Positions 39,414 through 47,679 of a DNA stretch of 64,000 nt are shown in pieces. How positions within the stretch are numbered: the stretch's first letter is position 1; each line of letters begins with the position of its first letter. This DNA comes from Bacillus chungangensis. Lineage in GTDB: Bacteria > Bacillota > Bacilli > Bacillales > Bacillaceae_C. The position numbers were made by a program, and so were the translations under genes. The notes below the pieces were generated by a model. It was not told the DNA's origin and did not search any database. It worked only from the letters and a program-made list of their open reading frames with translations. The stretch covers positions 1 through 64,000 of the forward strand of contig NZ_JAUSTT010000025.1 in NCBI RefSeq assembly GCF_030812995.1, read 5' to 3'.

Positions 39414-41630
39414 TCACTCAGCAGCAGCTTCGTTCTCTTCCATATCCGCTTCTTCTTCCTCCTCTTCTGCTGCCTGCTGTTCTAATAACTTCTCTTCGTA
39501 TGTTTTAAAGTTAACAACTAATTGGTCCCCTTTTTTAATTGGAGAGTCTGCTTTCAAATTTTGCTTCACAACATAACCATTACCAATCATATTTATTTTT
39601 AAATCGGCTAATTCAGCTACTTTTAATACATCACGCTTAGACCAATTTGTCATATCCGGAATAGACAACTTACCATCAGCCTTTAGGATCATGCGCTCGC
39701 CTTCTATCAGTGCCGTATTCGAAAGCGGCAATTGCTGAACAACCTTATTGCCTTTTCCGATAACAACCGGCTCTAATCCTGCATCACTTACTGTTTTTAT
39801 TGCCTTTTCAACTGTCATTCCTGTTAAGTCAGGAACTTCAACAGTACGCAATTCACGGCCTTTTTCAGGTTTAATATTTAGATACTGCAAGCTATTTTTA
39901 ACAACTGGGTTAAAAATCATTGACACTGGGACACTACCATTTTCATTATTTGCTAGTTTGGGACGATCGACTACTACATACATAATTAATTTCGGATCAT
40001 CTTTTGGAGCCATCCCAAGAAAAGAATATAAAAACTCATTTTTTAAATAATCTGTTCCATTTGAATCAGGCACTTGTGCTGTTCCCGTTTTTCCTGCTAT
40101 CGAATATCCTTCAAGATTGAATATTTTCCCCGTACCATGTTCACTAGTAACAGTAGTTTCCAAAATATTTCGCACTTCTCTGGCAGTTTCTGCACTAATC
40201 GGGGTATCAACAACTTTAGGCTTCGTCTCTTCAACGATTTGATCATTTGGGTCTACAACCTTTTCAACAACATAGGGCTTCATCATTTTCCCATCATTTG
40301 CTATCGCACTCATCGCTTGTACCATTTGGATCGCATTCACGGTTGTTCCTTGACCAAAAACTGTTGTTACCTTTTCAATTGGATAATTATATAAAATTTT
40401 ACCTGAAGCTTCATTTGGGATGCCTATTTGTGTTGGTACACCAAAATGAAAGCGATCTAAGTATTCCCTAAATGTTTCTGTTCCCATTGCATTTAATAGT
40501 CGTGCAAAAGCTGTGTTAGAAGAACGTTGGATGCCTTCTAAATAAGTGATAGGTCCCCATCCTATTCCTTTATTATGGTCTCTAACCTCATCAATTCCAA
40601 CTTTATAGGTTCCTGATTCAAAGAATGCATTCCCATTATAGACACCTTCTTCAATGGCAGCTGCCAATGTGAATGCCTTCATTGGTGAACCTGGCTCAAA
40701 GGTTGTTTCAACTAATTCATTCAACCACGATTCTTCAATCCCGTCACGTGTCATTGGATGAAAAGTGGGACGCTGCCCCATCGCGAGAATCTTTCCTGTT
40801 TTTGGATCAGCAACTATTGCCATCATTCTTTCAGGGTCATACTTCTCATTTACCTGTGTCATTGTATCTTCTAAGAAAGCCTGTATTTTTTTATCAATCG
40901 TTAAATAAATATTACTTCCATTTTCTGGTTTTTCCACCTTTTTATCTGTATTTGGTAGTAGATAACCCCATAAATCACTGCTATAATGAATAAAACCATC
41001 TTTGCCGCGCAACACATCATCAAACGTTTTTTCGATTCCCATTTTTCCAACCGTTTCTACCTCTTCATTTTCTCCTTGTTCCTTTTGCGCATAGCCAATT
41101 AAATGAGAAGAGAAAACACCGTTAGGATAAAATCGTTTTGAATCGCTTGTGAATATAAGCCCTGGAAGCTTTAAAGCTTCTATTTCCTTTTTCTTTTCGT
41201 AGGATAAATCCCTTCCTGCGGCGCCAAATTCAACTTGAACGCGGTTTTCCTTCGTCAATAGCTCATATATTTTATCAGCTGGCATATCGATTACCTTTGC
41301 TAGCTTTTTTGCAGTTTTTTTCGGGTCAACAACGTGCTTCGGTTTACTTTTATTCGTTGTCATTTTACTATCCAAAATCGCAATGAGTGTATAGGCAGGA
41401 GTGTCTTCAGCGAGAATATTGCCCTTATGATCATAAATATTTCCTCGTCGAGCAGGTATCACAGCATTTCTTTCATACTTTTGTTCTGCCTTCTCAGCAA
41501 GTACTCGCCCCTCAACTTGCCCAGTCAATTGGATAGTAAAAAATCGAATGAGGATGACAAAAAAGAGCAGACCAAATATTAAAAATAATAGTGCTGCTCC
41601 CGCATTCATATTCTTTTTCTTCCCCTTCAT
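39414..41630 (-). CDS. pbpB: Penicillin-binding protein 2B, septal transpeptidase
   Basis: This class B PBP is essential for division septum synthesis. The 738 residues have an N-terminal anchor (about 10-32), the dimerisation domain starting at ARRGNIYDHKGNILAED, and a transpeptidase domain with SxxK as SPMK in FEPGSPMKAF (Ser at about 313), SSN in QRSSNTAF and KTGTAQ (about 515). Two PASTA domains (VPDLTGMTVEKAI, IPDMTNWSKRDVL) and an acidic tail end the protein. The residue after the active-site serine is Pro, where B. subtilis has Thr as I recall. The start overlaps the ftsL stop. Confidence 0.96.
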   Translation of the reverse strand: MKGKKKNMNAGAALLFLIFGLLFFVILIRFFTIQLTGQVEGRVLAEKAEQKYERNAVIPARRGNIYDHKGNILAEDTPAYTLIAILDSKMTTNKSKPKHVVDPKKTAKKLAKVIDMPADKIYELLTKENRVQVEFGAAGRDLSYEKKKEIEALKLPGLIFTSDSKRFYPNGVFSSHLIGYAQKEQGENEEVETVGKMGIEKTFDDVLRGKDGFIHYSSDLWGYLLPNTDKKVEKPENGSNIYLTIDKKIQAFLEDTMTQVNEKYDPERMMAIVADPKTGKILAMGQRPTFHPMTRDGIEESWLNELVETTFEPGSPMKAFTLAAAIEEGVYNGNAFFESGTYKVGIDEVRDHNKGIGWGPITYLEGIQRSSNTAFARLLNAMGTETFREYLDRFHFGVPTQIGIPNEASGKILYNYPIEKVTTVFGQGTTVNAIQMVQAMSAIANDGKMMKPYVVEKVVDPNDQIVEETKPKVVDTPISAETAREVRNILETTVTSEHGTGKIFNLEGYSIAGKTGTAQVPDSNGTDYLKNEFLYSFLGMAPKDDPKLIMYVVVDRPKLANNENGSVPVSMIFNPVVKNSLQYLNIKPEKGRELRTVEVPDLTGMTVEKAIKTVSDAGLEPVVIGKGNKVVQQLPLSNTALIEGERMILKADGKLSIPDMTNWSKRDVLKVAELADLKINMIGNGYVVKQNLKADSPIKKGDQLVVNFKTYEEKLLEQQAAEEEEEEADMEENEAAAE

Positions 41631-41995
41631 TTCTTGTCAACAACCTTAACATTATTTTCTTTCAAATCAAAACCAAGCTCTTTCGCTTTTTTCCAAATTC
41701 TTTCTGCATTGCTCAATTCTCTCACTTGCTGTGTTAAATTATTGTTTTCCTTTCCTTGCTCTACTATCTTTGTTTGTGTATCTTGGATATCTTTATTCAC
41801 TTGATAAATTGCTGCTTGAGTGGAGATAATTTTAACTGCCATGAAACAAACGACGCCAATCACTAATATGGCTAATAATCTTTCACCAGGTGTGACACGT
41901 ATCCGTGTTGGCCTCGGCTTTGTCTGTGATTGTATTTCTGGTTGTTGTATATGTATTTCTTCTTGCTCCTGCTGCTTATGTGCCAGATTGCTCAT
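41627..41995 (-). CDS. ftsL: Cell-division protein FtsL
   Basis: This bitopic protein of 122 residues forms a coiled coil with DivIC/DivIB in the divisome. Its cytoplasmic part is long and Gln/Glu-rich (1-30), with one membrane segment (about 38-55) followed by a leucine-zipper-like coiled coil (60-105). Sequence similarity is weak in this family; position between rsmH and pbpB and topology support the call. It overlaps pbpB by 4 nt. Confidence 0.92.
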   Translation of the reverse strand: MSNLAHKQQEQEEIHIQQPEIQSQTKPRPTRIRVTPGERLLAILVIGVVCFMAVKIISTQAAIYQVNKDIQDTQTKIVEQGKENNNLTQQVRELSNAERIWKKAKELGFDLKENNVKVVDKK

Positions 41996-42155
41996 GATTC
42001 TCCCTCCAATCTCCTATAGAGATCTTTCTTTATCGTTTCAGTGAAAAGTTTGCTGCTTGTTTCAAAAACCAACTGTTCAAAAAAGTATCGTAAAAATTTG
42101 AACAAGAAGTAATAAGAGCAGCAATAAAGATTTTTATAAAAAGTAATGATTGAGT

Positions 42156-43100
42156 CTAACCTTCGTTTGCTTGTTTTTCTGCAATGCGAAGTTTAGCTGA
42201 TCTTGCACGATTATTTTCTTTTAGTTCAGCCTCGCTTGGCAAAATTGGCTTTCTTGTGATTAACTTTAGAACCGGTTTAGCATGTTCTGGAATCACTGGC
42301 AAGCCTCGTGGCAATGTCGGACCAGTACTTGCATCTTTGAAAATCGTTTTACAAATTCGATCTTCTAACGAATGGAACGTAATCACACTGATTCTGCCTC
42401 CTGAACGCAAAAGACCGATCGCTGATTTAAGCGACTCCTCAAAAGCCGAAAGCTCATCATTCACTGCAATCCGAATCGCTTGAAAAATTCTTTTTGCAGG
42501 ATGTCCGCCTTTTCGTCGAGCTGGTGCAGGAATTCCCTCTTTAATAAGCTCAACAAGTTCACCTGTTGAATGAATAAGTTTCTCCGACCGAGCAGCTTCA
42601 ATTTTTCTTGCAATCTGTTTAGAAAATTTTTCTTCTCCATATTGGAAAAAAATTCGCACCAAATCTTCATACGGCCAGTGATTGACAATATCATAAGCGG
42701 AAACATCACTGGAACGATCCATTCTCATATCTAGCGGCGCATCATGGTGATAACTAAATCCTCGCTCTGGAACATCAAGCTGCGGAGAAGATACGCCAAG
42801 ATCATATAAGATCCCGTCTACTTGCTCCACATGACGAGCTATAAGCTCATCCTTTAAATGGCGAAAATTTTGTTTAATATAAATCACTTGATCTTCGTAA
42901 GCAGCGAGCTTTTCTTGAGCATTTAACAGTGCTGTTTCATCTTGATCAAACACATATAGTCTGCCAGCTTTTGAAAGCTTCGACAGCAAATAGGCGCTAT
43001 GCCCTCCACCTCCAAGTGTACAATCGACATAGATGCCATCTGGCTTTATATTCAGTCCATCAACTGTTTCCTTTAATAATACTGTCGTATGCTGGAACAT
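42156..43100 (-). CDS. rsmH: 16S rRNA (cytosine-1402-N4)-methyltransferase
   Basis: This SAM-dependent enzyme methylates C1402 in the ribosomal P site. The ATG at 43100 (AAGGGA Shine-Dalgarno, start [16 protein letters not shown]) gives 314 residues. It shows the SAM loop [10 protein letters not shown] (about 28-37), FDQDETAL, the [11 protein letters not shown] catalytic segment (about 103-113) and [10 protein letters not shown]. The reading from 43121 is not conserved. It follows mraZ after 180 nt containing a structured element. Confidence 0.97.
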   Translation of the reverse strand: MFQHTTVLLKETVDGLNIKPDGIYVDCTLGGGGHSAYLLSKLSKAGRLYVFDQDETALLNAQEKLAAYEDQVIYIKQNFRHLKDELIARHVEQVDGILYDLGVSSPQLDVPERGFSYHHDAPLDMRMDRSSDVSAYDIVNHWPYEDLVRIFFQYGEEKFSKQIARKIEAARSEKLIHSTGELVELIKEGIPAPARRKGGHPAKRIFQAIRIAVNDELSAFEESLKSAIGLLRSGGRISVITFHSLEDRICKTIFKDASTGPTLPRGLPVIPEHAKPVLKLITRKPILPSEAELKENNRARSAKLRIAEKQANEG

Positions 43101-43139
43101 CTTTCTTCCCTTTCTTGCCATATGGGCACAAACTTTTAA

Positions 43140-43240
43140 AGTGCTCGACTCACCGCTTCGATGGTAGAGATTCCTAGTGAACTACTCACCACTTATCGAC
43201 CTTACGGTCTGATTAAAGTGGGAGAATTCTTTTCGGAAAT
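43140..43240. repeat. Structured intergenic element between mraZ and rsmH
   Basis: The segment contains a nested hairpin: CCACTT...AAGTGG enclosing GACC-TTAC-GGTC (about 43189-43222), followed by GGGAGAATTC. The end (GTGGGAGAAT) resembles the end of the repeat unit at 53.4-53.6 kb (GTGGGAGAAA). It contains no coding sequence. It may be a degenerate copy of an insertion-element end or a small structured RNA; the sequence does not decide. Confidence 0.35.
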
Positions 43241-43280
43241 CCAGTTAAAATAGAAGCTTGCATCTAATATACTGAATTAC

Positions 43281-43712
43281 TCAAATATCGAAACCAATCA
43301 TATTCTCGGCAATTTCCGCAAACGATTCCTCCGACTCCATGAAATACTCTTCCCATAGATGCTTGCTCCATATTTCAATTCTATTAGACACACCTAAAAC
43401 AACGCATTCTTTTTCAAGTGCTGCATATTGAAGGAGTGTCGCAGGCAAATTCACTCTTCCTTGTTTGTCTATTTCACACTCTGTTGCTCCTGAGAAAAAA
43501 AATCGCGTAAATGCACGTGCATCTTTTTTCGTTAGTGGGAGCGTTTTTAATTTACTTTCTAATTCTTTCCATTCGGATAAAGGATAGCCAAATAAACATT
43601 TATCCAATCCTCTTGTAATGACAAACTGTTCACCGAGATGTTCACGAAATTTTGCTGGGATAATCAAACGGCCCTTTGAATCAATGTTATGTTGATATTC
43701 ACCCATGAACAT
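43281..43712 (-). CDS. mraZ: MraZ, transcriptional regulator of the dcw cluster
   Basis: This AbrB-fold DNA-binding protein forms rings and represses its own operon in studied bacteria. The ATG at 43712 gives 143 residues, the standard length, beginning [19 protein letters not shown]. The two tandem MraZ half-domains are visible through [14 protein letters not shown] (about 11-24) and [13 protein letters not shown] (about 87-99). Three GTGG repeats phased at 10 bp lie 33-56 nt upstream and are probably its operator. Confidence 0.96.
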   Translation of the reverse strand: MFMGEYQHNIDSKGRLIIPAKFREHLGEQFVITRGLDKCLFGYPLSEWKELESKLKTLPLTKKDARAFTRFFFSGATECEIDKQGRVNLPATLLQYAALEKECVVLGVSNRIEIWSKHLWEEYFMESEESFAEIAENMIGFDI

Positions 43713-43744
43713 AACGGTGTCCCCCACTTTCTACGATAACTTTA

Positions 43745-43768
43745 CCACAATCCCCCACATATCACCAC
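43745..43768 (-). promoter_or_regulatory. Candidate MraZ operator: three 10-bp-phased GTGG boxes
   Basis: On the minus strand GTGG occurs at 43768-43765, 43758-43755 and 43748-43745, exactly 10 bp apart, with a further GTGGGGG close to the start codon. MraZ is known to bind direct repeats of a TGGG-type pentamer with 10-bp periodicity in its own promoter. Confidence 0.6.
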
Positions 43769-43821
43769 TTGTTTTTTAAAATTCTCCCCCCTTGAACAGA
43801 AAAATGTTACTTTTTGATCAG

Positions 43822-43851
43822 AAAAAAAACTGGCTTACTCAAAGCCAGTTT
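43822..43851 (-). terminator. Terminator of bshC
   Basis: The stem AACTGGCTT/AAGCCAGTT with a short loop is followed on the minus strand by a run of eight T, 8 nt after the bshC stop. It separates bshC from mraZ. Confidence 0.85.
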
Positions 43852-43858
43852 GTAAATG

Positions 43859-45487
43859 CTAAATTTTGATTATTTGGTGGGTTCCATCAAAACGATAAGG
43901 AAGATCGGTTAAGTTTTGAATCAAGCTAGGGCCATAATGATTCAAATAGTAAAAAACATTCCAGATTCTCTCTTGAGGAGAATCATGAGGATAAAGATAA
44001 CGTTCCACTCTTGCATACTTTTCTAAGGTGACATCGTGCTTCAGCTCTAAGCGTTCGAGCGTTTTTCGCTGCAAAAAATCAATTTGCTGAAGATGAAACT
44101 CTTTATTTTTCTCTACAAGCGGCAGCATGCCTTTATCCAGCTCCTTGATTTTCTGCTGAATCTGTTTATACTGCATACCTAAAACATGCTTTGTTTCTTC
44201 TAAAAGACTATTTAAATCCTTATCTATGATCGTATCCCAATATGCATGTCTTTCCGCTTTCGTTCCTTCTTGAAGGACCCGTTCCAGCGGTAATTTCAGC
44301 TCTTTCATATCAGAATCCAGAGCGCTCGTTAGAAGTGTCATATTCAAACGAGGAACAAGAGGAGGGATCATGCCATCCATTACTTCAAATGCTTTTTTTA
44401 GCTCTGCCCAATACATCATTTCTCCAGGACCTGCGATAAAAGCTAGTGTAGGAAATAACCATTCTTGCATGAGCGGTCTAGTAGCAACGTTATTACTGAA
44501 TAATGCCGGATTTTGTTCAAGCTGAAGAAGCAATTGCTGCTTTGTCATACGGAGATCCCCATTCTTTCCTATATAACATTGATCTTGAGGATCAAAACTG
44601 AGGAGCACCCGTTCATTTTTTTCGTAGTAAAAGATATTTGCTGCATACTCTTCCATTTCAATTGCCTTGCTAAAGTGATTTTGTACAATCATTTCTTGCT
44701 GTTCTAAGACAGCTGCTGTTATCTCGCTATGATTTTCAATTAGCTGCTTGAAAAATGGTTTTTCGAGTTCTCGCAAAGGTTCAAAAGCAGAATCTATAAT
44801 AAGCAAACCTTCATGTTTAAACATATCCATCACTAGATAAGCAAAGAAATCTACAATTGTTGAAGTATTAGCAATTGCCTGTTCTACCGATGCAAGCACA
44901 TCTTTTGTATAGCTTGTTTCACCGAACGTCTCAAATATATTTTTTACCCATTTGGTCAACAGTTTTTTGTCAAATATAATATCAGAGGCCATCTTTTTGC
45001 CAACAGATTTATCTGAGTAACCAATTTTTTCTATCTTTCGATTTTTCTCGACAAACACATGGTTAATTTCTAGAAAATCATGATCTTCTCCTGCAATCCA
45101 AAAGATAGGAACGACCGGTTTTCCTAGCTTGTCTGTTTCTTGTTTTGCAAGATGAATAATCGAAATAATTTTATGTATCGTATATAAAGGGCCTGTTAAA
45201 AGACCTGCTTGTTGTCCACCAATCACAACAGCAGATGCTTCATTTTGGAGCCTTGCTAAGGACGCTTCTGTTTCTTGTGCTTGTGGGAACCGGCTCATAT
45301 AGTGCTTGATGCAGGCAGCCAGCTTATCACGCTGAAATGAACGCTGTTGCAAATCTTCATATCTATCAGCAAAAACGCTCTCCTTCTTCCATTCATAATG
45401 AAAAAAATCCTTGACAGGCTGTTTTTGCTCTATATAGAGGGAAGCAAAACGGTTGACTGCTGGAATCATGATGTTTTCTAATTCCAT
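43859..45487 (-). CDS. bshC: Putative cysteine ligase BshC (bacillithiol synthesis)
   Basis: This enzyme is thought to add cysteine to glucosaminyl-malate in the last step of making bacillithiol, the main low-molecular-weight thiol of Bacillus. The 542 residues match the family length (about 540). Family segments include VIGGQQAGLLTGPLYTIHKI (about 87-106) and PIFWIAGEDHDFLEI (about 127), in a Rossmann-like core, and a long coiled coil near the C terminus (about 415-485). Its place upstream of mraZ is conserved in Bacillus. Confidence 0.95.
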   Translation of the reverse strand: MELENIMIPAVNRFASLYIEQKQPVKDFFHYEWKKESVFADRYEDLQQRSFQRDKLAACIKHYMSRFPQAQETEASLARLQNEASAVVIGGQQAGLLTGPLYTIHKIISIIHLAKQETDKLGKPVVPIFWIAGEDHDFLEINHVFVEKNRKIEKIGYSDKSVGKKMASDIIFDKKLLTKWVKNIFETFGETSYTKDVLASVEQAIANTSTIVDFFAYLVMDMFKHEGLLIIDSAFEPLRELEKPFFKQLIENHSEITAAVLEQQEMIVQNHFSKAIEMEEYAANIFYYEKNERVLLSFDPQDQCYIGKNGDLRMTKQQLLLQLEQNPALFSNNVATRPLMQEWLFPTLAFIAGPGEMMYWAELKKAFEVMDGMIPPLVPRLNMTLLTSALDSDMKELKLPLERVLQEGTKAERHAYWDTIIDKDLNSLLEETKHVLGMQYKQIQQKIKELDKGMLPLVEKNKEFHLQQIDFLQRKTLERLELKHDVTLEKYARVERYLYPHDSPQERIWNVFYYLNHYGPSLIQNLTDLPYRFDGTHQIIKI

Positions 45488-45840
45488 AAAATGTACTCCC
45501 TTTCTTCTTTATCAAATTGTTCTGCATCGAGTATAGCAAAAGCGTACATGAAATGAAAAAAAGTTGCTTATCATGAAAACGATTTCTACCCTTTGAAAAA
45601 CCGCCCCGTAAAAATAAGGACTCTAAAAAAGTGTATAAACGCTTAAATTCAGGAGAATAAATCAGTAAATTTTCCCTTCCTTTTTAAATAGCAGTAGAAA
45701 AAATTTTTTCATCAGCACGCTGCATACTAGACTCGTGATAAATAGAAGGTATCAGTTATTCATTATTATTCAATGCGAGAACAAACTTTATTTCGTGCAA
45801 ATACAGCAACTGCTGAAGTCTTGTGAATTTTTAGCAATCA
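45488..45840. other. Gene-free gap upstream of bshC
   Basis: These 353 nt are AT-rich, with no open frame of coding character, no convincing terminator and no repeat match to other gaps. The bshC promoter is expected here, but I could not single one out. Confidence 0.5.
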
Positions 45841-46236
45841 TTAAGTATTTGCGAACCCCTCAACTATTTTTTTTATCAATCCAAACAGAAGTAAAAAAAA
45901 ATAGACGGAGCTGAAGACCAAAAAATGTATCCGCCAATATCCTCTCAACACTTTTCCAATATGAATTTCTTTTTTTGTTTTCCAATGAAAAAAAACTAGA
46001 ATAATACCAATAATAAACATCATAATAAATAGCAGCCAAAGATAAGATACTGACCAAATAACAATCATTAAATAATGGACCGAAAAAATAAGCAGCAGCG
46101 TAGTAAAATCAATTCCGATATATTTTGCCATCCGGTGATTTTTTGTCGTTTGCTTCACACATACAAAAATAATGAGATAACCTAGAAATGGAAAAATCAT
46201 TAATACCGCAAGCAAGTTAGAAAAAAAAGCGCTCAT
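45841..46236 (-). CDS. DUF3397 family membrane protein
   Basis: This encodes 131 residues with four hydrophobic segments (about 5-25, 38-58, 60-82, 103-123) and short basic loops, typical of the DUF3397 family found beside panE/bshC in Bacillaceae. A GAGGGGAG Shine-Dalgarno precedes the ATG, 3 nt after the panE stop, so it is co-transcribed with panE. Function is unknown. Confidence 0.8.
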   Translation of the reverse strand: MSAFFSNLLAVLMIFPFLGYLIIFVCVKQTTKNHRMAKYIGIDFTTLLLIFSVHYLMIVIWSVSYLWLLFIMMFIIGIILVFFHWKTKKEIHIGKVLRGYWRIHFLVFSSVYFFLLLFGLIKKIVEGFANT

Positions 46237-46239
46237 TTT

Positions 46240-47133
46240 TTATGTTCTCCCCTCTCTCTCCTTCCCTTTTATGACATGATATAAACTCCATGTGATCGGG
46301 ATTTCTCGCCCTTCTTTTTCTCCTTTGTCTAAAATAAACCCTAATATCCCCTCTATTTCTGTTTTTCGGCCGTTTTCTACATCTTTTAACATCGAAGAAT
46401 GATTATCCTTTGTATTTGTACAAATTTGTATGATCATTGTCTTCATTTTCTCACGATTAATTTGTGGAAACAACTCGATGAACTCTTCAAAAAGCGCCAA
46501 AAGAAGTTGATAATAATGTTTATTATGAATGAGTCGGCCATTTTCGACACCTAACGTTGCTGTAAGTGGATTAATAGTCGCATTGACTAATAATTTTTGA
46601 AGAAGCATTATCTCATTATTTTCATGGTATACAAATGGAAAAGAAGCAGATTGCATATCAATTAGCTCCGCTATTTTCTGAAGATCACCTCTGAAAACAG
46701 CGATATTCGTTTGGCCGACTCCGTTATGCTTGACACATTGTTCTGTCACTTTTGACGCACCATGTTCAACCGTCGCTACAAAAACTTGGCTGTGCGGCAA
46801 TTTCTCAAGCACCTCTAAATGACCAAGCCCATTTTGCAAAAAGATAAGCGGTGTATGTATGGGAATGGAAAGCAGCGTATGAACAAGTCCTTGTATATGG
46901 TATTGTTTTACGGCTATTATGATACAGTCTTGTTCTGAAAAGTCGTGGCAATTTGCTGTTGCCTTTACAGAAGCTGTAAACTTTTCATTGTTTTTTTGTA
47001 CCGTAATGCCTATCAATTGCAGCTGAACTGCTTGCTCCTTGCGGCGAACCATCATTGTAGTTTGATGTTTTCTTCCTAAATATCCGCCAAACAAAAGACC
47101 AATTGCACCGCCGCCAATTATCCCAATCCTCAT
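46240..47133 (-). CDS. panE: 2-Dehydropantoate 2-reductase (ketopantoate reductase)
   Basis: This enzyme reduces ketopantoate to pantoate with NADPH for coenzyme A synthesis. The 297 residues begin with the Rossmann motif MRIGIIGGGAIGLLFGGYL, followed by AVKQYH (about 75), FLQNGLGH (catalytic region at about 98) and the lysine segment LLQKLLVNATINPLTA (Lys at about 173). It is equivalent to ylbQ in B. subtilis. Upstream is a 546-nt gap with a repeat element. Confidence 0.93.
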   Translation of the reverse strand: MRIGIIGGGAIGLLFGGYLGRKHQTTMMVRRKEQAVQLQLIGITVQKNNEKFTASVKATANCHDFSEQDCIIIAVKQYHIQGLVHTLLSIPIHTPLIFLQNGLGHLEVLEKLPHSQVFVATVEHGASKVTEQCVKHNGVGQTNIAVFRGDLQKIAELIDMQSASFPFVYHENNEIMLLQKLLVNATINPLTATLGVENGRLIHNKHYYQLLLALFEEFIELFPQINREKMKTMIIQICTNTKDNHSSMLKDVENGRKTEIEGILGFILDKGEKEGREIPITWSLYHVIKGKEREGRT

Positions 47134-47679
47134 CCTTATCGCCTCTGCTTATGCATTTTATCCGCGCTTGTAAAGACTAGAAAATGAACACATTAAAAAA
47201 TTAGAACCCATTTTCCAGTTTACAAAAACATCATATGTTAACTTTATTCTAACAAATATATAGTTAATCGGATAGAGAAATTGTGCGAAGGGTCCATGTT
47301 ATTTCTTAAATGCAATTGCGTCAATTGAGGAGGCAATCATACGATAAAGTAATAAATCCCAAATTGTACAGGAGAAATTCTTTTCAATATGAAAGCTCCT
47401 CGAAGCATGAATTATTTATTGTTCTGTTAAAAACCAGCAGTTATCCTTTCGCGGCTAAGGTTAAATCAGTGGAGGTTCTCTCATCCCCCACTGAAGTACA
47501 ACAAGGGCTAAAATCGCCTAGCGTCCTCGAAAAAAGAAACCGCTTTTTCTTCGTGCAATGTATCGCCACCAATCGGACATTTAACTTTTTGTTATCCCCT
47601 ACCTAGCACTTCTAATGTGTGGGAGGCTTGATTGAGATGTGGGATAAAAGAATAACCGCATTTCAATTCATAATAGCCT
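47134..47679. other. Long gap between the carboxyltransferase gene and panE
   Basis: These 546 nt have no credible gene. The left half (47134-47460) looks like decayed sequence with scattered stop codons; the right half contains a copy of the repeat family described at 47467-47655. Confidence 0.6.
47467..47655. repeat. Intergenic hairpin repeat, copy A
   Basis: The copy starts with a near-perfect stem CAGTGGAGG/CCCCCACTG (47467-47475 with 47485-47493), and continues to AATCGGACATTTAACTTTTTG-type sequence, TTATCCCCTACCT, GTGTGGGAGG and GAGATGTGGGATAA. The same blocks in the same order occur at 53431-53575. It contains an insertion (about 47495-47570) with CGCTTTTTCTTCGTG that is also seen in the degenerate copy near 53.95 kb. 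Confidence 0.6.

Noticed and set aside
47134-47679. Insertion sequence between panE and the carboxyltransferase gene
   Set aside because: No transposase frame, terminal inverted repeats or target-site duplication could be found; only the hairpin repeat is supported.
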